Positions 36,787 to 46,705 are shown, numbered from the stretch's first letter. The stretch: DNA of 54,925 bases from Tannerellaceae bacterium (GCA_021201865.1 JAJQEE010000029.1:1-54925), one strand, 5' to 3'. Notes: generated by a model from the sequence alone, not told the origin. Made by a program: numbers and translations.

Positions 36787-38205
36787 TTATTTTCCTGTGA
36801 TCATTTGTTCAATCTCCTCCAATGACCGGCCAGTCGTTTCCGGAACCCACTTCCAGGTGATAAACAAATAAGGTATACACATCACTCCGAATAACCAGAA
36901 TACTCCATAGGGAGCCAGGTTGGTTAATAGCCAAGGGGTAAGTTGCCCGATCAGATAAGTACCGATCCAGAGAGAGAACCCGGCAATAGACATAGCGGCT
37001 CCACGCACTTTGACCGGATACATTTCGGAAAGTAAAACAAAGATCACCGTACAGATAGAGATCGCACAACAGAAAATATAGGCCATGATCAATCCTAACA
37101 GGATTTCAGGAGCAAAAGAGGAACCTTCTTTATTTAAAAGGAAGTATAATCCGATTAATATCAACGTCACAATCATTCCGGACACCCCGGTGTAAACCAA
37201 TTTCTTACGTCCGATCTGGTCTATTAACCACATGCCTAATATAGTGGAAAACACATTGACTAATCCTACGATGATCTGGAAATCTAAGGAATTACTTTGT
37301 GCCAGTCCCGCCTCTTCAAACAGAACAGGTCCGTAATATAATACAGCATTGACTCCCATGAACTGTCCCAAGATGGCTAAGCTTACCCCCACAAATAACA
37401 CTGTACGGAAACCCGGTTGCAGCAGTAAACGCCAGTCGCTTTTTTCTTCTGTCCGTATTAACTCTCTGATCTCTGTTATCTGCGCTTTAGCCGCTTCTAC
37501 CCCAAACATCCGTCTCATGACATCCAGTGCTTTCTCTTCTTTTTGCTTAGTCATCTGCCAGCGGGGACTTTCCGGTATAAAGAAAAGCATCACCAGAAAT
37601 AAGAATGCCGGGATCGTTTCCAGTCCTAACATAGCCCGCCAGTATTCAGATACGAAAATGGTAGATAGCCAGAGTTGTTCAAAAGAGGCAGATAAAGAAT
37701 ATTTTAGTACGAATGAATTCATAAAATAGGAAACTACTATACCTATAGTAATCGCTAACTGATATAAAACAACTAATCTGCCCCGGTACCGCGGAATAGA
37801 GATCTCAGAGATATATAAAGGGGAGATGATAGAAGCCACCCCTATACCAATACCACCGATGATCCGGTAAATTACCAATTCATTTACCGAGTTGGAGAGC
37901 ATACAACCAACCGCAGAAGAAGTAAACAGGATCGCAGCAAAGAACAAAACAGGTTTTCGCCCCAACAGGTCACTGAGTTTACCGGCAAAGGCTACCCCGA
38001 TAATCGATCCGATCAACGCACAACCCACATACCATCCTGTCTGAAGATCATCCATATGAAACTGAAGAGAGACTGTTTTAATTGTTCCGGAAATGACGGC
38101 CGTGTCATATCCAAACAGAAATCCTCCCAGGGCGGCAACCGCAGAGAGAAAAACAACATATCCTATATTTTCAGAGGACCGGCTTTGTACTGATTCCGTC
38201 TTATT
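36787..38205 (-). CDS. MFS sugar porter, start unresolved
   Basis: Sugar:proton symporter-type permease of the major facilitator superfamily, XylE/GLUT branch. Motifs: GGFLFGYDTAVISGT (segment 1), DLLGRKPVL (loop 2-3), YISEISIPRYRGRLV, PESPRW and PETTGRSLEEIEQ. The first ATG in this frame (38055) would drop membrane segment 1. Yet the frame stays open upstream to 38205 and encodes a natural N-terminus (ESVQSRSSENIGYVVFLSAV). It contains no ATG, GTG or TTG, and a TGA closes it at 38206-38208. An unusual start codon, or an indel around the overlapping ATGAAATAA with the DUF4434 gene, must be involved. Sits in the sugar cluster. Confidence 0.8.
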   Translation of the reverse strand, partial: NKTESVQSRSSENIGYVVFLSAVAALGGFLFGYDTAVISGTIKTVSLQFHMDDLQTGWYVGCALIGSIIGVAFAGKLSDLLGRKPVLFFAAILFTSSAVGCMLSNSVNELVIYRIIGGIGIGVASIISPLYISEISIPRYRGRLVVLYQLAITIGIVVSYFMNSFVLKYSLSASFEQLWLSTIFVSEYWRAMLGLETIPAFLFLVMLFFIPESPRWQMTKQKEEKALDVMRRMFGVEAAKAQITEIRELIRTEEKSDWRLLLQPGFRTVLFVGVSLAILGQFMGVNAVLYYGPVLFEEAGLAQSNSLDFQIIVGLVNVFSTILGMWLIDQIGRKKLVYTGVSGMIVTLILIGLYFLLNKEGSSFAPEILLGLIMAYIFCCAISICTVIFVLLSEMYPVKVRGAAMSIAGFSLWIGTYLIGQLTPWLLTNLAPYGVFWLFGVMCIPYLFITWKWVPETTGRSLEEIEQMITGK

Positions 38206-39286
38206 TCATGTTAAAGTATTCCTTATACCGGTTATATAGATGTCCTGCCTGCAGATAAGCAGACTGAGGGCTCATAAAATGAGAGAATTCAAAGGTGATC
38301 GCTTTATCATATTGAATACGGGCGGCAGCTTCCAGCTTCAGACGCAATTTATCAAATTTGATAGGTAAAAACTTAATAGGCATATCCCGGTCAAAGGATT
38401 CTGCGTTTGTCCAGCATTCAATACCATATTTATCTGCCATTTTCTTATTCACACGGAAGAACGCATCCAATTCATCGTAATCAATGTGTCCATCCTGGAA
38501 AGCACAGGCATCTACCGAACCTTTAATACCATCAAAGATCTCCGACCATTCCCTTTCGTGTTGTTCAATAGACACCGCATCTTCCCGGCTAATAGTAGCG
38601 GAAGAGGCAGCAACCGCTTTTTTCCCATCTATCCAGGGAGAGATAAGAGTGGGTAATCCTCCGGATACATCCTTACATTGTCTTCCCAGACTACTAAAGG
38701 CATCGATCGCACCTTTGGTAGCCCGGCTTATTTCCTGGCTTAAGTACCATCCCTGAAAACTTTTATAGTGCCCATATTTTTTCCACACCTCTTCAATCAC
38801 ATATTTGTTGGATTCAATTTCCCAACTTAAATCCCCTGTCGCCCAATAAATCCCGGAATCATAAAGTCCAAAATAGAATTTCATCTGGTATTTGTCCGCT
38901 AACCGCAAATACATATCCAACAGATCTACCGAGGGTTTATAACATCCGAATTGATCCATCAGATATTCGGAAGGATAGGTAATGAATTTCTTATATCCTG
39001 AACGGATCATGATCACCGTATCGATCCCAATGGCTTTCATATGGGCAAAATCCTGATCCCATTCTTTCTCTCCCCAGTTTTGGTGTGGAATATCATGGGA
39101 TATTTCATCTAAGAAAGTTCCGGTAATCTTTAATCCCTGCGCTTTCGGAATGAGAAGGGTACTTTCTATATCAGATTCTTTTACAGGCGTTTCTGCGGGT
39201 GAACATCCGGCCATTGTCCCGGTAGCCATAGCTGCGCCGGCAACAGATAATTGTTTAATAAAATTTCTACGGTTATTGTTTTCCAT
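38201..39286 (-). CDS. DUF4434-like putative glycoside hydrolase lipoprotein with Tat signal
   Basis: Exported protein of 361 residues from the ATG at 39286 (a second possible ATG at 39304). The N-terminus has a twin-arginine signal (NNRRNFIKQLSVAGAAM) ending in a lipobox-like MAGC, so it is probably a Tat-exported lipoprotein. The rest resembles DUF4434 TIM-barrel proteins related to glycoside hydrolases: GLKITGTFLDEISHDIPHQNW near the start, then IDTVIMIRSGY and FQGWYLSQEISR. Glu in SQE and YGIECWTNAE are acid candidates but not proven catalytic. Overlaps the FAD oxidoreductase gene end and abuts the transporter. Substrate unknown. Confidence 0.7.
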   Translation of the reverse strand: MENNNRRNFIKQLSVAGAAMATGTMAGCSPAETPVKESDIESTLLIPKAQGLKITGTFLDEISHDIPHQNWGEKEWDQDFAHMKAIGIDTVIMIRSGYKKFITYPSEYLMDQFGCYKPSVDLLDMYLRLADKYQMKFYFGLYDSGIYWATGDLSWEIESNKYVIEEVWKKYGHYKSFQGWYLSQEISRATKGAIDAFSSLGRQCKDVSGGLPTLISPWIDGKKAVAASSATISREDAVSIEQHEREWSEIFDGIKGSVDACAFQDGHIDYDELDAFFRVNKKMADKYGIECWTNAESFDRDMPIKFLPIKFDKLRLKLEAAARIQYDKAITFEFSHFMSPQSAYLQAGHLYNRYKEYFNMK

Positions 39287-41148
39287 GGTTAGCTCGTTCT
39301 CCATATATATTTATATTCACTGATCCGAATGGGTCAACATATGTATCTAATAAGACAGCAAATTCCTTCCGCGTAACCGGACGTTCCGGATCAAAATGGT
39401 CTAATCCGGTCATTTCCCAGGCATTGCTTTGTAAGTCAATAAAGGATTCCACGGAAGAACCTCCCTCTGTACCTTTCAATTCATAGATAATCCGGAGCGC
39501 TTTATCAACGGTTATTATCTCTTCCTCTATTAGGCCACTAAATGTAGGGAAAAAATCGGTTAGTCCGGGTAGTAACTCCTTTGAGATTAGGGCGGAATCC
39601 GCATCTATCCAGGTTTGGTTCTCCCATCCGACATTCATTCCTCTCCCTCGCAGGATACCGGTAACACCGGCTTTTTGCAGAGCCTGAAAAGCAGGGTCTG
39701 TCACCGGAACATCCAGGTAAGGAAGTAGATATCCCTTTGCATCCAGCAAGGTTTGCTGCACTTCTCTTACTGGCACTTCCGATACAGGTGTATTATTTCG
39801 AATCGCTAATCCGGCTATAATTCCCGCGGCCTGTCCGATTTGCATTACCACCGGTTGTAGCCGGGTCGTCCCATTAATCAGGTTAGAGACAGAGATTGAT
39901 TTTTCCGCAACGATCAGATCTTCCGTATTTTCCGGAAGAAGTGTTCCCATCGGAAGGCCATAGGATGGAATAGGATAAAAATGCAACTCCGGCAGTTCCG
40001 CCCAGCCATGATAACGGGCATGGTGATGGTCAACCGGATAGTCCCCCACAGCAATACAAGTACGATAAAGTGGCTGAGATTGCTCATACGGATGCGTGAC
40101 ATGATTCAGATTGAACCGGATAATCCATGGATCCTTCTCGATTCCCGGTGATAGGGAATAAACGGAAGTTTATCTTCCGTCGGGAATTCATCATCTGCTA
40201 AACCCAAAGTATGGAATCCTAATGCTGTTTGCAGATAATACAGATAGGAGAGCGTCCGGTTTTTAGCCTCCTTCAAAGCCTCTTTGCGTTCTTCCGGAGT
40301 CATCTCTATGATATTGAGATAATAATCATTTCCTTCGATGGGCCAGTTAATCATGTATTTACCGTTCGGTAATTTACCATATCTCATCATGTAATCACAT
40401 TCCCACTGGCGGTTCTTTTCCTGTGGGTCCACACATAGATGGGATTGGCAGGTACAATAAAAGAGAGACGGGTCGTAGTTTTCCGGTTTTTCAATCGTAA
40501 CATCCCGGTCATATTCTTTTAATATGGCCACATACGTAATATCCTGGATAATATCGTTGGCTTCCTCCCCTGCAATCTCTTCTCCGCATACACTCCGTGC
40601 CTCCATCCCTATATCATAGGACACACCACACGCTTTGGCCACATCTCCCAATTCCGTACCATCTATCAGTACTTTCGCTTTGATCCGGAAAGGAACATTT
40701 TCTTTTTTCCTTCTACTATCCAATATCCCTGATCCCGGCGGACCGTTTCATAGCTACTTTGATACCATATATCCAGATTCTTTTCTTCCGCAGCCAGTTT
40801 TTTCCATATTTCATTTCTCACAGAGGGTTCAAACAAAACTTTGCTTACCCATCCGGTCCGGAGGTTATCCTCATGCCCATAATATGCAATCAGTTTTTCC
40901 CGGAATTCTCCCCATAATCCGGACGGCAATTTGTGGTTACCATCAATTGCACTCACACCCGCAGCCGTAAGCATTCCTCCCAGCCAGGTATATTCCTCTA
41001 TAATCAGTGTATGAGCCCCTAACCGGGCAGCCTGGATCCCGGCAGTAGTACCACTGGCGCCTCCGCCGATAATCAGGACATCTACTTCGTGGGTCTTTAC
41101 ACAGGAGAAGCTCAGGAAACAAAGAATAGTAACAAGCAGCGTTTTCAT
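39273..41148 (-). pseudogene. Exported FAD-dependent oxidoreductase, two frameshifts
   Basis: FAD-dependent oxidoreductase of the FAD_oxidored (PF12831) type. The signal peptide (MKTLLVTILCFLSFSC) has a lipobox-like cysteine, followed by the Rossmann loop VLIIGGGASGTTAGIQAARLG. The gene lies in three frames: 40666-41148, 40106-40723 and 39273-40049. Adding one base to the T6 run at 40703-40708 (A-run in coding sense) gives VEGKKENVPFRIKAKVLIDG. Adding one near 40117-40125 gives RESRRIHGLSRFNLNHVTHP. The product would be about 625 residues. Two one-base losses are more likely assembly errors than two independent mutations. The C-terminal ~150 residues resemble S-layer-homology-like repeats (VPVTDPAFQALQKAGVTGIL). 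Confidence 0.75.
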
Positions 41149-41149
41149 A

Positions 41150-42313
41150 TTATTTACATTTTTCTAAAATCTGCCAGCATTGATAAAGGGACCGGGGTAC
41201 ATGGAAACATCCTTTCCATTTACCACCTTTGGATTCCAGAAGAACTTCTCCCCGGCGGTTCAGATAACCAAACCATTCCGGATGTTCAGGATCTTTGAAA
41301 TGTTTCCAGGTATAGTCATGAATTTTGTTAAACCATTCCAGGCACTTTTCAGAACCCGTCAAATGATATCCTTTAATCATACAAACCAATGCTTCGGTAT
41401 GGACCCACCACAGTTTTTGATCCCACTCCAATTGTTGAGGAGGAGCTCCTTCCCGGTCCATAAAATAGAAGAATCCTTCATATTCTTTATCCCATCCATA
41501 GTCTGCCGCCTTCAAAGCAATGCCGACTGCTTTTTCGATCAATTCCGGGTTGTTCTGCCGTACGCCTAAATCCATAATAAACCACATGGCCTCCAGCGTA
41601 TGGCCCGGATTGACCTGCCGTCCTTCAAAACTATCGGACAGGTTTCCCTCCGCGGTGACATTTTCAACGATCAATCCCAATTCCGGTTTGTAGAAAATCT
41701 CCATCACTTCATGGATACAGGTCTCAATCGTATGATTTAGTATTTTCTCCTCCAGCAAGGGCTCAAGCTCCAGGGAAAGGTTACACATAATCATCGGAAG
41801 AGCAAATCCTTTCAGGTCTCTGGAACCCGGGATGGCTTTGTTCCGCTTTCCCTTTGGATTATCTGTTCTGGATAAAATAGTCTGATAAGTCACTTTGGCA
41901 ATATGGGCATATTCCTCATTGCCGGTGGCTAAGTAGAGTTGGCCAAAAGCCATGGCGGCAAAAGTATAAGAGAATATATTATAAGGAGCGACTAAGGGTT
42001 TCCCCTCCCGGGTTAAAGAAAAATACCAGTTATACTGTCCGTCATGTCCCCATTTCTTTAAGAATTCCCCTCCCTGAATAGCACATTTCAACCAGGCTGG
42101 TCTTTTCTCCACCTTATTATATAAATAGGAAAACAACCACACCTGGCGAGCCTGCAACCAGATGAATTTATCCGTATCGAAAACTTCTCCGTTTCGTTTC
42201 AGACAAGTAAAATAGCCTCCGAATTGATTATCCTGTGACTTTTCCAGCCAAAAAGGTATCACATTTTGCAGCAGCTCTTCCTTATATAGCAGCGATAAGT
42301 TAACAAAATTCAT
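41150..42313 (-). CDS. AGE family epimerase/isomerase
   Basis: N-acylglucosamine 2-epimerase-fold enzyme of 387 residues, an (alpha/alpha)6 barrel. Members convert GlcNAc/ManNAc, mannose/fructose or cellobiose-type sugars at C2. Visible: WLEKSQDNQFGGYFTCLKRN near the start, KFIWLQARQVWLFSYLYN, NPGHTLEAMWFIMD (catalytic His of the barrel), and WWVHTEALVCMIKGY. Normal length for the family. It is the first gene of the sugar operon after the ROK regulator, with its own promoter and a palindrome at 42393-42418. The exact substrate is open; GlcNAc epimerase is one possibility. Confidence 0.9.
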   Translation of the reverse strand: MNFVNLSLLYKEELLQNVIPFWLEKSQDNQFGGYFTCLKRNGEVFDTDKFIWLQARQVWLFSYLYNKVEKRPAWLKCAIQGGEFLKKWGHDGQYNWYFSLTREGKPLVAPYNIFSYTFAAMAFGQLYLATGNEEYAHIAKVTYQTILSRTDNPKGKRNKAIPGSRDLKGFALPMIMCNLSLELEPLLEEKILNHTIETCIHEVMEIFYKPELGLIVENVTAEGNLSDSFEGRQVNPGHTLEAMWFIMDLGVRQNNPELIEKAVGIALKAADYGWDKEYEGFFYFMDREGAPPQQLEWDQKLWWVHTEALVCMIKGYHLTGSEKCLEWFNKIHDYTWKHFKDPEHPEWFGYLNRRGEVLLESKGGKWKGCFHVPRSLYQCWQILEKCK

Positions 42314-42392
42314 AGATCATTCTTTTAAGGTTACTAAATGAAGCCAGCTATATTTCTTTTAATTAAAGGTATTATATAGGCTTATAATTAAT

Positions 42393-42438
42393 TTAATCTT
42401 GCTCTGTCGCAAAATTAATAAAATAATTTAATAACAAA
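42393..42438 (-). promoter_or_regulatory. Sugar-operon promoter with ROK-type palindrome
   Basis: On the minus strand a TTTG (42435-42438) and a -7 box TAATTTTG (42410-42417) form a promoter (spacer 17). The palindrome TTAATTTTGC-N6-GCAAGATTAA (42393-42418; one mismatch in ten pairs) covers the -7 box and start point. AT-rich palindromes of this shape are typical sites of NagC/Mlc-type ROK repressors, so the ROK protein encoded next door is the obvious candidate. Confidence 0.55.
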
Positions 42439-42486
42439 AGAAGATCTAATAGTATATTTAAAATATTAAGAGGAAATATAAGATTA

Positions 42487-43692
42487 TTATAATAACCCAA
42501 GCATTTTGCTTCTCGAAAGCAAACAGGCTCCTATCAATCCGGCCCGCTCCCCTAATTTAGAGATCACCAGATCGGTATCCTGATTAACCAGATTCAAGGA
42601 ATATTTCTTCACGGCACTCCTGATAGGCAAACGGAGATAGTCCTGTGTCAGGGAAATAGGACCACCGATAATAACTAATTCGGGATTAAACAGATTGATC
42701 ATGCCTGCGATCCATCTTCCCAGATGGTTCCCGATCCGTTCCACAATCTCAATAGACAGCACATCTTCTTTCAGGACGGCATCCACAAAATCCCCTAAGG
42801 TCACTTCTCCTTTTTCTTTTATTTTTTCTGATAGGATGGTGGTACTGCCCTGTTCCAGATATTCTTTCAATACCCGTTGAATAGCAAAACCGGAAGCTTC
42901 TGTTTCCAGACAACCTTTTTTTCCGCATCCGCAGATGATCTCATTATCGAAGGCACTGATATGGCCAAATTCTCCGGAGAATCCGGATTTACCATAATAC
43001 AACTTACCGTCTAAGATCAATCCGGCACCCAATCCCCAGTTTACATTGATAAACAGAACATTACTTTTCCCTTTTCCCGCTCCGGCGATAAATTCTCCAT
43101 ACGCCATGGCACGTGAATCATTTTCCAGGGTAACCGGAATATCCAATTGCTCTTCCATGATCTGGGATAACGGTTTTTCATCAAAACAGAAATAACTGAA
43201 GGAATAGCCGGTCCGGGTATTGATACGTCCGGTGAGATTCACGCCTACCTGCAGGATCTTCTCCCGGTCAATATCCAAGTTATCCATATAACTATTAATA
43301 ATATGGCATAACTCTTCCAGGGATTCTTTGGTATTGACTAACTCATAGTCTATGGCAGCCTCTTCATCAATCACTTTTCCGTTGAAATCAATCGTAGCCA
43401 ATAAAACCCTTTTACGATGCACATCTACCCCTACAAAATAACCGGATACCGGATTAATTCCATACATATTCGGTTTTCTTCCGCCACTTGTATTTTGCTT
43501 ACCTGAATCTAATATATATCCTTCTTCCAGCAGTTCCATTACCAATTTAGTAACTGTAGGAACACTTAATTCAATCTCTTTACTGAGATCCGCTATGGAA
43601 GAGTCTCCGGAGATAATTAAATATTGAATGATCCGTTTTTTAAGGACTTCATTTTTACTGCTTCCGTCAGATAATAGAAAATGTGCTTTCAT
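42487..43692 (-). CDS. ROK family transcriptional regulator
   Basis: Sugar-responsive repressor of 401 residues from ATG 43692 (an upstream TTG at 43713 is part of the promoter). N-terminal winged helix (about 12-75; IADLSKEIELSVPTVTKLVME) and C-terminal ROK sugar-kinase fold. The zinc-binding motif is GHISAF...CGCGKKGCLE (Cys-x-Cys-x4-Cys). The glucokinase-like phosphate loop and DNG catalytic region are present in fold, but like NagC/Mlc it should bind sugar phosphates rather than act as a kinase. It precedes the epimerase operon on the same strand with a 173-base gap containing a promoter and operator. Confidence 0.93.
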   Translation of the reverse strand: MKAHFLLSDGSSKNEVLKKRIIQYLIISGDSSIADLSKEIELSVPTVTKLVMELLEEGYILDSGKQNTSGGRKPNMYGINPVSGYFVGVDVHRKRVLLATIDFNGKVIDEEAAIDYELVNTKESLEELCHIINSYMDNLDIDREKILQVGVNLTGRINTRTGYSFSYFCFDEKPLSQIMEEQLDIPVTLENDSRAMAYGEFIAGAGKGKSNVLFINVNWGLGAGLILDGKLYYGKSGFSGEFGHISAFDNEIICGCGKKGCLETEASGFAIQRVLKEYLEQGSTTILSEKIKEKGEVTLGDFVDAVLKEDVLSIEIVERIGNHLGRWIAGMINLFNPELVIIGGPISLTQDYLRLPIRSAVKKYSLNLVNQDTDLVISKLGERAGLIGACLLSRSKMLGLL

Positions 43693-43710
43693 AAAATTGG
43701 TTTTATCAGA

Positions 43711-43718
43711 CAAATATA
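43711..43718 (-). promoter_or_regulatory. -7 box of the ROK regulator gene
   Basis: TATATTTG on the minus strand, 18 bases before the ATG at 43692, giving a leader of about 12 bases. Confidence 0.45.
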
Positions 43719-43780
43719 ATTCTATTTGGGTTACATTTTAAAAAAGAAGCTGTATAGAATCCTTTTTTTTAAATAGTTTT

Positions 43781-44452
43781 TTAAACCCGGCCCTGATATT
43801 CGTCTACTGTATAATTAAGAAATTGATTAAAAGGAAGTAATTTCCTGAAATAATCTTCTGCGATATCGATCCAGTCCGGTTGGTCAAAGAAGTGGTCCGG
43901 CACGGGCGTACTCACACAGAAATCTTTATGCAGCAGGATCTCTCCATGTGGAGTATCAGCCGGATATCCGGCAGGCATCCGTTTCAACGTATCTCCTTCC
44001 AACTCTTTATACACAGATTTAAATGCAGGATTCCCGATGATCCCAACAAATTCATCCATCTGATCATAAATATCCCTTCTTAACATTTTTAACAGAGCCG
44101 GCTCCGGACAATAGATCCCTCCGGAAAAGAAACATCCGTCCGGTTCCAGGTGGAAATAATAGCCTCCACGCACACTTTTACGACCTCCCTGGGCCATGTA
44201 GGCTCCGAAATAGTTTTTATAAGGTAATTTATTAGGAGAAAAACGGATATCCCTGTAAATACGGAAAAGACAATCTTTTGCCTCCAGCCCTGCAATCTCC
44301 GGATCAAACAAAGAGATCCGGTCGATCAAAACCTGGACATATCGAATGTATTCATTCCGCAAACCATCATATCTTTCTTTATTTTCCTGAAACCAAATGC
44401 GATTATTGTTTTCCTGTAATTCCCGTAGAAATTGTAAAGCCTGTGAGATCAT
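43781..44452 (-). CDS. DUF2461/TIGR02453 family protein
   Basis: Cytoplasmic protein of 223 residues from the DUF2461 family. It shows LQFLRELQENNNRIWFQENK near the start (typical NNKEWF-type motif), then FRIYRDIRFSPNKLPYKNYF, RGGYYFHLEPDGCFFSGGIY and DHFFDQPDWIDIAEDYFRK near the end. All are family hallmarks and the length is normal. Function is not known. It lies 36 bases downstream of the patatin gene on the same strand. Confidence 0.9.
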   Translation of the reverse strand: MISQALQFLRELQENNNRIWFQENKERYDGLRNEYIRYVQVLIDRISLFDPEIAGLEAKDCLFRIYRDIRFSPNKLPYKNYFGAYMAQGGRKSVRGGYYFHLEPDGCFFSGGIYCPEPALLKMLRRDIYDQMDEFVGIIGNPAFKSVYKELEGDTLKRMPAGYPADTPHGEILLHKDFCVSTPVPDHFFDQPDWIDIAEDYFRKLLPFNQFLNYTVDEYQGRV

Positions 44453-44488
44453 TTTATTTTATATTAGAGATTAAAAGAACTCTAAAGA

Positions 44489-46687
44489 TCAGAAATTATA
44501 TCCGATATTCAGATAAAATTGGGCACTTTTATTCCAGTTAGACACACTTATACTGGTATTGACAGGGCCGGCAAAACTATTGTAGGCATATCCGATACTT
44601 CCTCCCCAGACATGTTTACCATTCAAAATGCTTAGTACATCATTGTGATGTACAGCATAATTCCCGATCAGGGAAATGTAATGCCTGCTCCACAACCGCT
44701 GCCGTAGATGAAGGCGGATGATCCCCACCGCATTATCGAATATCTCTATATGGTTAATGCCGGCAAAGGGTAATTGCTGGGGAAGATAACGATGAGGAAC
44801 TTCTCCACCCACCGCGTTTAAAAAGGGATAGGCCAGATTTCCACCAATCAGTACCCTCCCATAAATAGAAGGAAGCAACGTCAGTCTGGAGCGAAGGGGA
44901 ATGACACTGGTAAAACCCAAACCGGCAGCCGAAAAAGGAGATTTACCATTATACCCTACAAAGTTATCCGTATACATAGAATAATAGGCCTGCAAAGAGA
45001 CGCCCCGGTTCGGGAAGTAACGGCGATCCAATGTTTCCAGATGCGCCAGCCCAAAATAACTGATATAGCCTTCCGGTTTGACATTATAAGTATCAAACCC
45101 CCCTTTATAGAGGAAAGAGTTATAATTAAAGTACTCGTAACGCAATCCGACCTTCACTTTAAAATTCAGCCAGTTCATATCTGAGTAGGCGAGTTCCGCC
45201 ATATGATGGGTATAATTGGTATTCAGGATCTTTTCTCCCCTGGAATGGATATCTAAGTTCTGATACCGGAACATATAGGCCAGGTTAATATTCCGCATCG
45301 GGTTCCGTTCGATGCCGTAATCTACCCGCCCATATCCGCTTTTCCCAATCCGCCCGGTCACGGAAAGCTTCGTTCTGGCATGGGAACGGTAATCGAATGT
45401 CCCGTTCAATAAGACAGCCGCGATCTCTTCCGTATCAAAACGGATACCCAGGTTGATGGAAGTATTGGATTTCTCCTGAACCATGAGCAACAGATCATAC
45501 GGCTCCTCTCCGGTTAATTTGTAACTTACATGGGAATAGCTATTGGCACCCATAAGGATAGAGATCGCATTTTGCAGTTGTTGTACAGAGATCCGGCTGT
45601 TCTCTTTCAACCCGGAGATCTTTAGTAACCAGCTCTCATCCCGCGGGTCCGTCCCTTCAAAGAGTATATTCCGGATATAAAAAGTATCGGAAGGATGAAC
45701 AGCAGAAGATTTCTCCTGCGGGAAACGGCCGGTATCTGTTGCTCCCAATGCCTCTTTCCGCAATGCAAGGATTTCCTCCCAGTGTCTGCGTGCTTCCTGC
45801 TCTCCGCGCCAGATCATTGTATCAATCGCGACCGGATGAAAACTGGCAGAATTATAAGGAGTCATATCCGGTCTTAACAACAGGTCCGTATTCTCCTTGT
45901 TTTGACTATATTTTTCATATCCGTGCAACGCGATGATCTGGCCGACTACATCTCTGGGAGTATTGATACCCTCCAATAATTTCAGGTCACTCGTTCCTAA
46001 ATCCACCCCGATCACCAGATCCGCTCCCAATCGTTTGGCGACATCCACGGGATAATTATTATTAATTCCTCCATCGATCAGTACCGTACTGTCTAACCGG
46101 ACGGGAGTAAATACGACAGGAATAGCCATACTGGCCCGCATCGCTAACGGGATACTTCCCGACTGAAAAATATAATCTTCCCCGGAGACCAGATCAACCG
46201 CTACAGCGGCAAAAGGGATCGGTAATTTCCTGAAATCAACGTTGTCATGATATCCGACAGTCAGGTTAGAAAAGAGATTATGCAGGTTCTGCCCTTTAAT
46301 CACACCCCCGGGAAGAATATCCCGCTTGTTCCTGCCAAAAGGAAGAGATAAAATATACCGTTCGGAGTTTTCTTTTTCCGGGAATGTCAGGCTGTTCCTC
46401 CGGACCCGGTCACTCAATAACATGGTCCAGTCCTGCATTCTCACCATACTGTCAATCGTAAGCGCATCATAACCAATGGCACACAATCCTCCTACAATAG
46501 CTCCCATACTGGTACCCACGACATAATCAATAGGCATACCGGCCTCCTCCAACACCTTCAATACTCCGATATGGGCGACCCCTTTCGCACCCCCTCCGCC
46601 TAAGACAACGGCTACCTTTTTCTCCTGCCCTATGGAAGGGAAATGGAAGAGAAGGGTTATAAACAGACAGTAGAGGAACCTTTTCAT
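44489..46687 (-). CDS. Patatin-like phospholipase with outer-membrane beta-barrel
   Basis: Outer-membrane protein of 732 residues with a signal peptide (from ATG 46687; an upstream in-frame start at 46708 is less likely), a patatin lipase domain (about 25-230), a POTRA-like linker, and a C-terminal 16-stranded BamA/surface-antigen barrel. The patatin dyad is Ser60 in GTSMG and Asp205 in IDGG, with the oxyanion loop GGGGAKG. This architecture matches PlpD-type (type Vd) autotransporters, which display or release the lipase. It ends in Phe, as expected for barrel insertion. Preceded by a -7 box at 46706-46713. Confidence 0.92.
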   Translation of the reverse strand: MKRFLYCLFITLLFHFPSIGQEKKVAVVLGGGGAKGVAHIGVLKVLEEAGMPIDYVVGTSMGAIVGGLCAIGYDALTIDSMVRMQDWTMLLSDRVRRNSLTFPEKENSERYILSLPFGRNKRDILPGGVIKGQNLHNLFSNLTVGYHDNVDFRKLPIPFAAVAVDLVSGEDYIFQSGSIPLAMRASMAIPVVFTPVRLDSTVLIDGGINNNYPVDVAKRLGADLVIGVDLGTSDLKLLEGINTPRDVVGQIIALHGYEKYSQNKENTDLLLRPDMTPYNSASFHPVAIDTMIWRGEQEARRHWEEILALRKEALGATDTGRFPQEKSSAVHPSDTFYIRNILFEGTDPRDESWLLKISGLKENSRISVQQLQNAISILMGANSYSHVSYKLTGEEPYDLLLMVQEKSNTSINLGIRFDTEEIAAVLLNGTFDYRSHARTKLSVTGRIGKSGYGRVDYGIERNPMRNINLAYMFRYQNLDIHSRGEKILNTNYTHHMAELAYSDMNWLNFKVKVGLRYEYFNYNSFLYKGGFDTYNVKPEGYISYFGLAHLETLDRRYFPNRGVSLQAYYSMYTDNFVGYNGKSPFSAAGLGFTSVIPLRSRLTLLPSIYGRVLIGGNLAYPFLNAVGGEVPHRYLPQQLPFAGINHIEIFDNAVGIIRLHLRQRLWSRHYISLIGNYAVHHNDVLSILNGKHVWGGSIGYAYNSFAGPVNTSISVSNWNKSAQFYLNIGYNF

Positions 46688-46705
46688 TGACTCAGGGATT
46701 TGTAA

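Noticed and set aside
42314-42486. Small gene between the ROK regulator and the epimerase
   Set aside because: AT-rich, no frame, and explained by promoter and operator.
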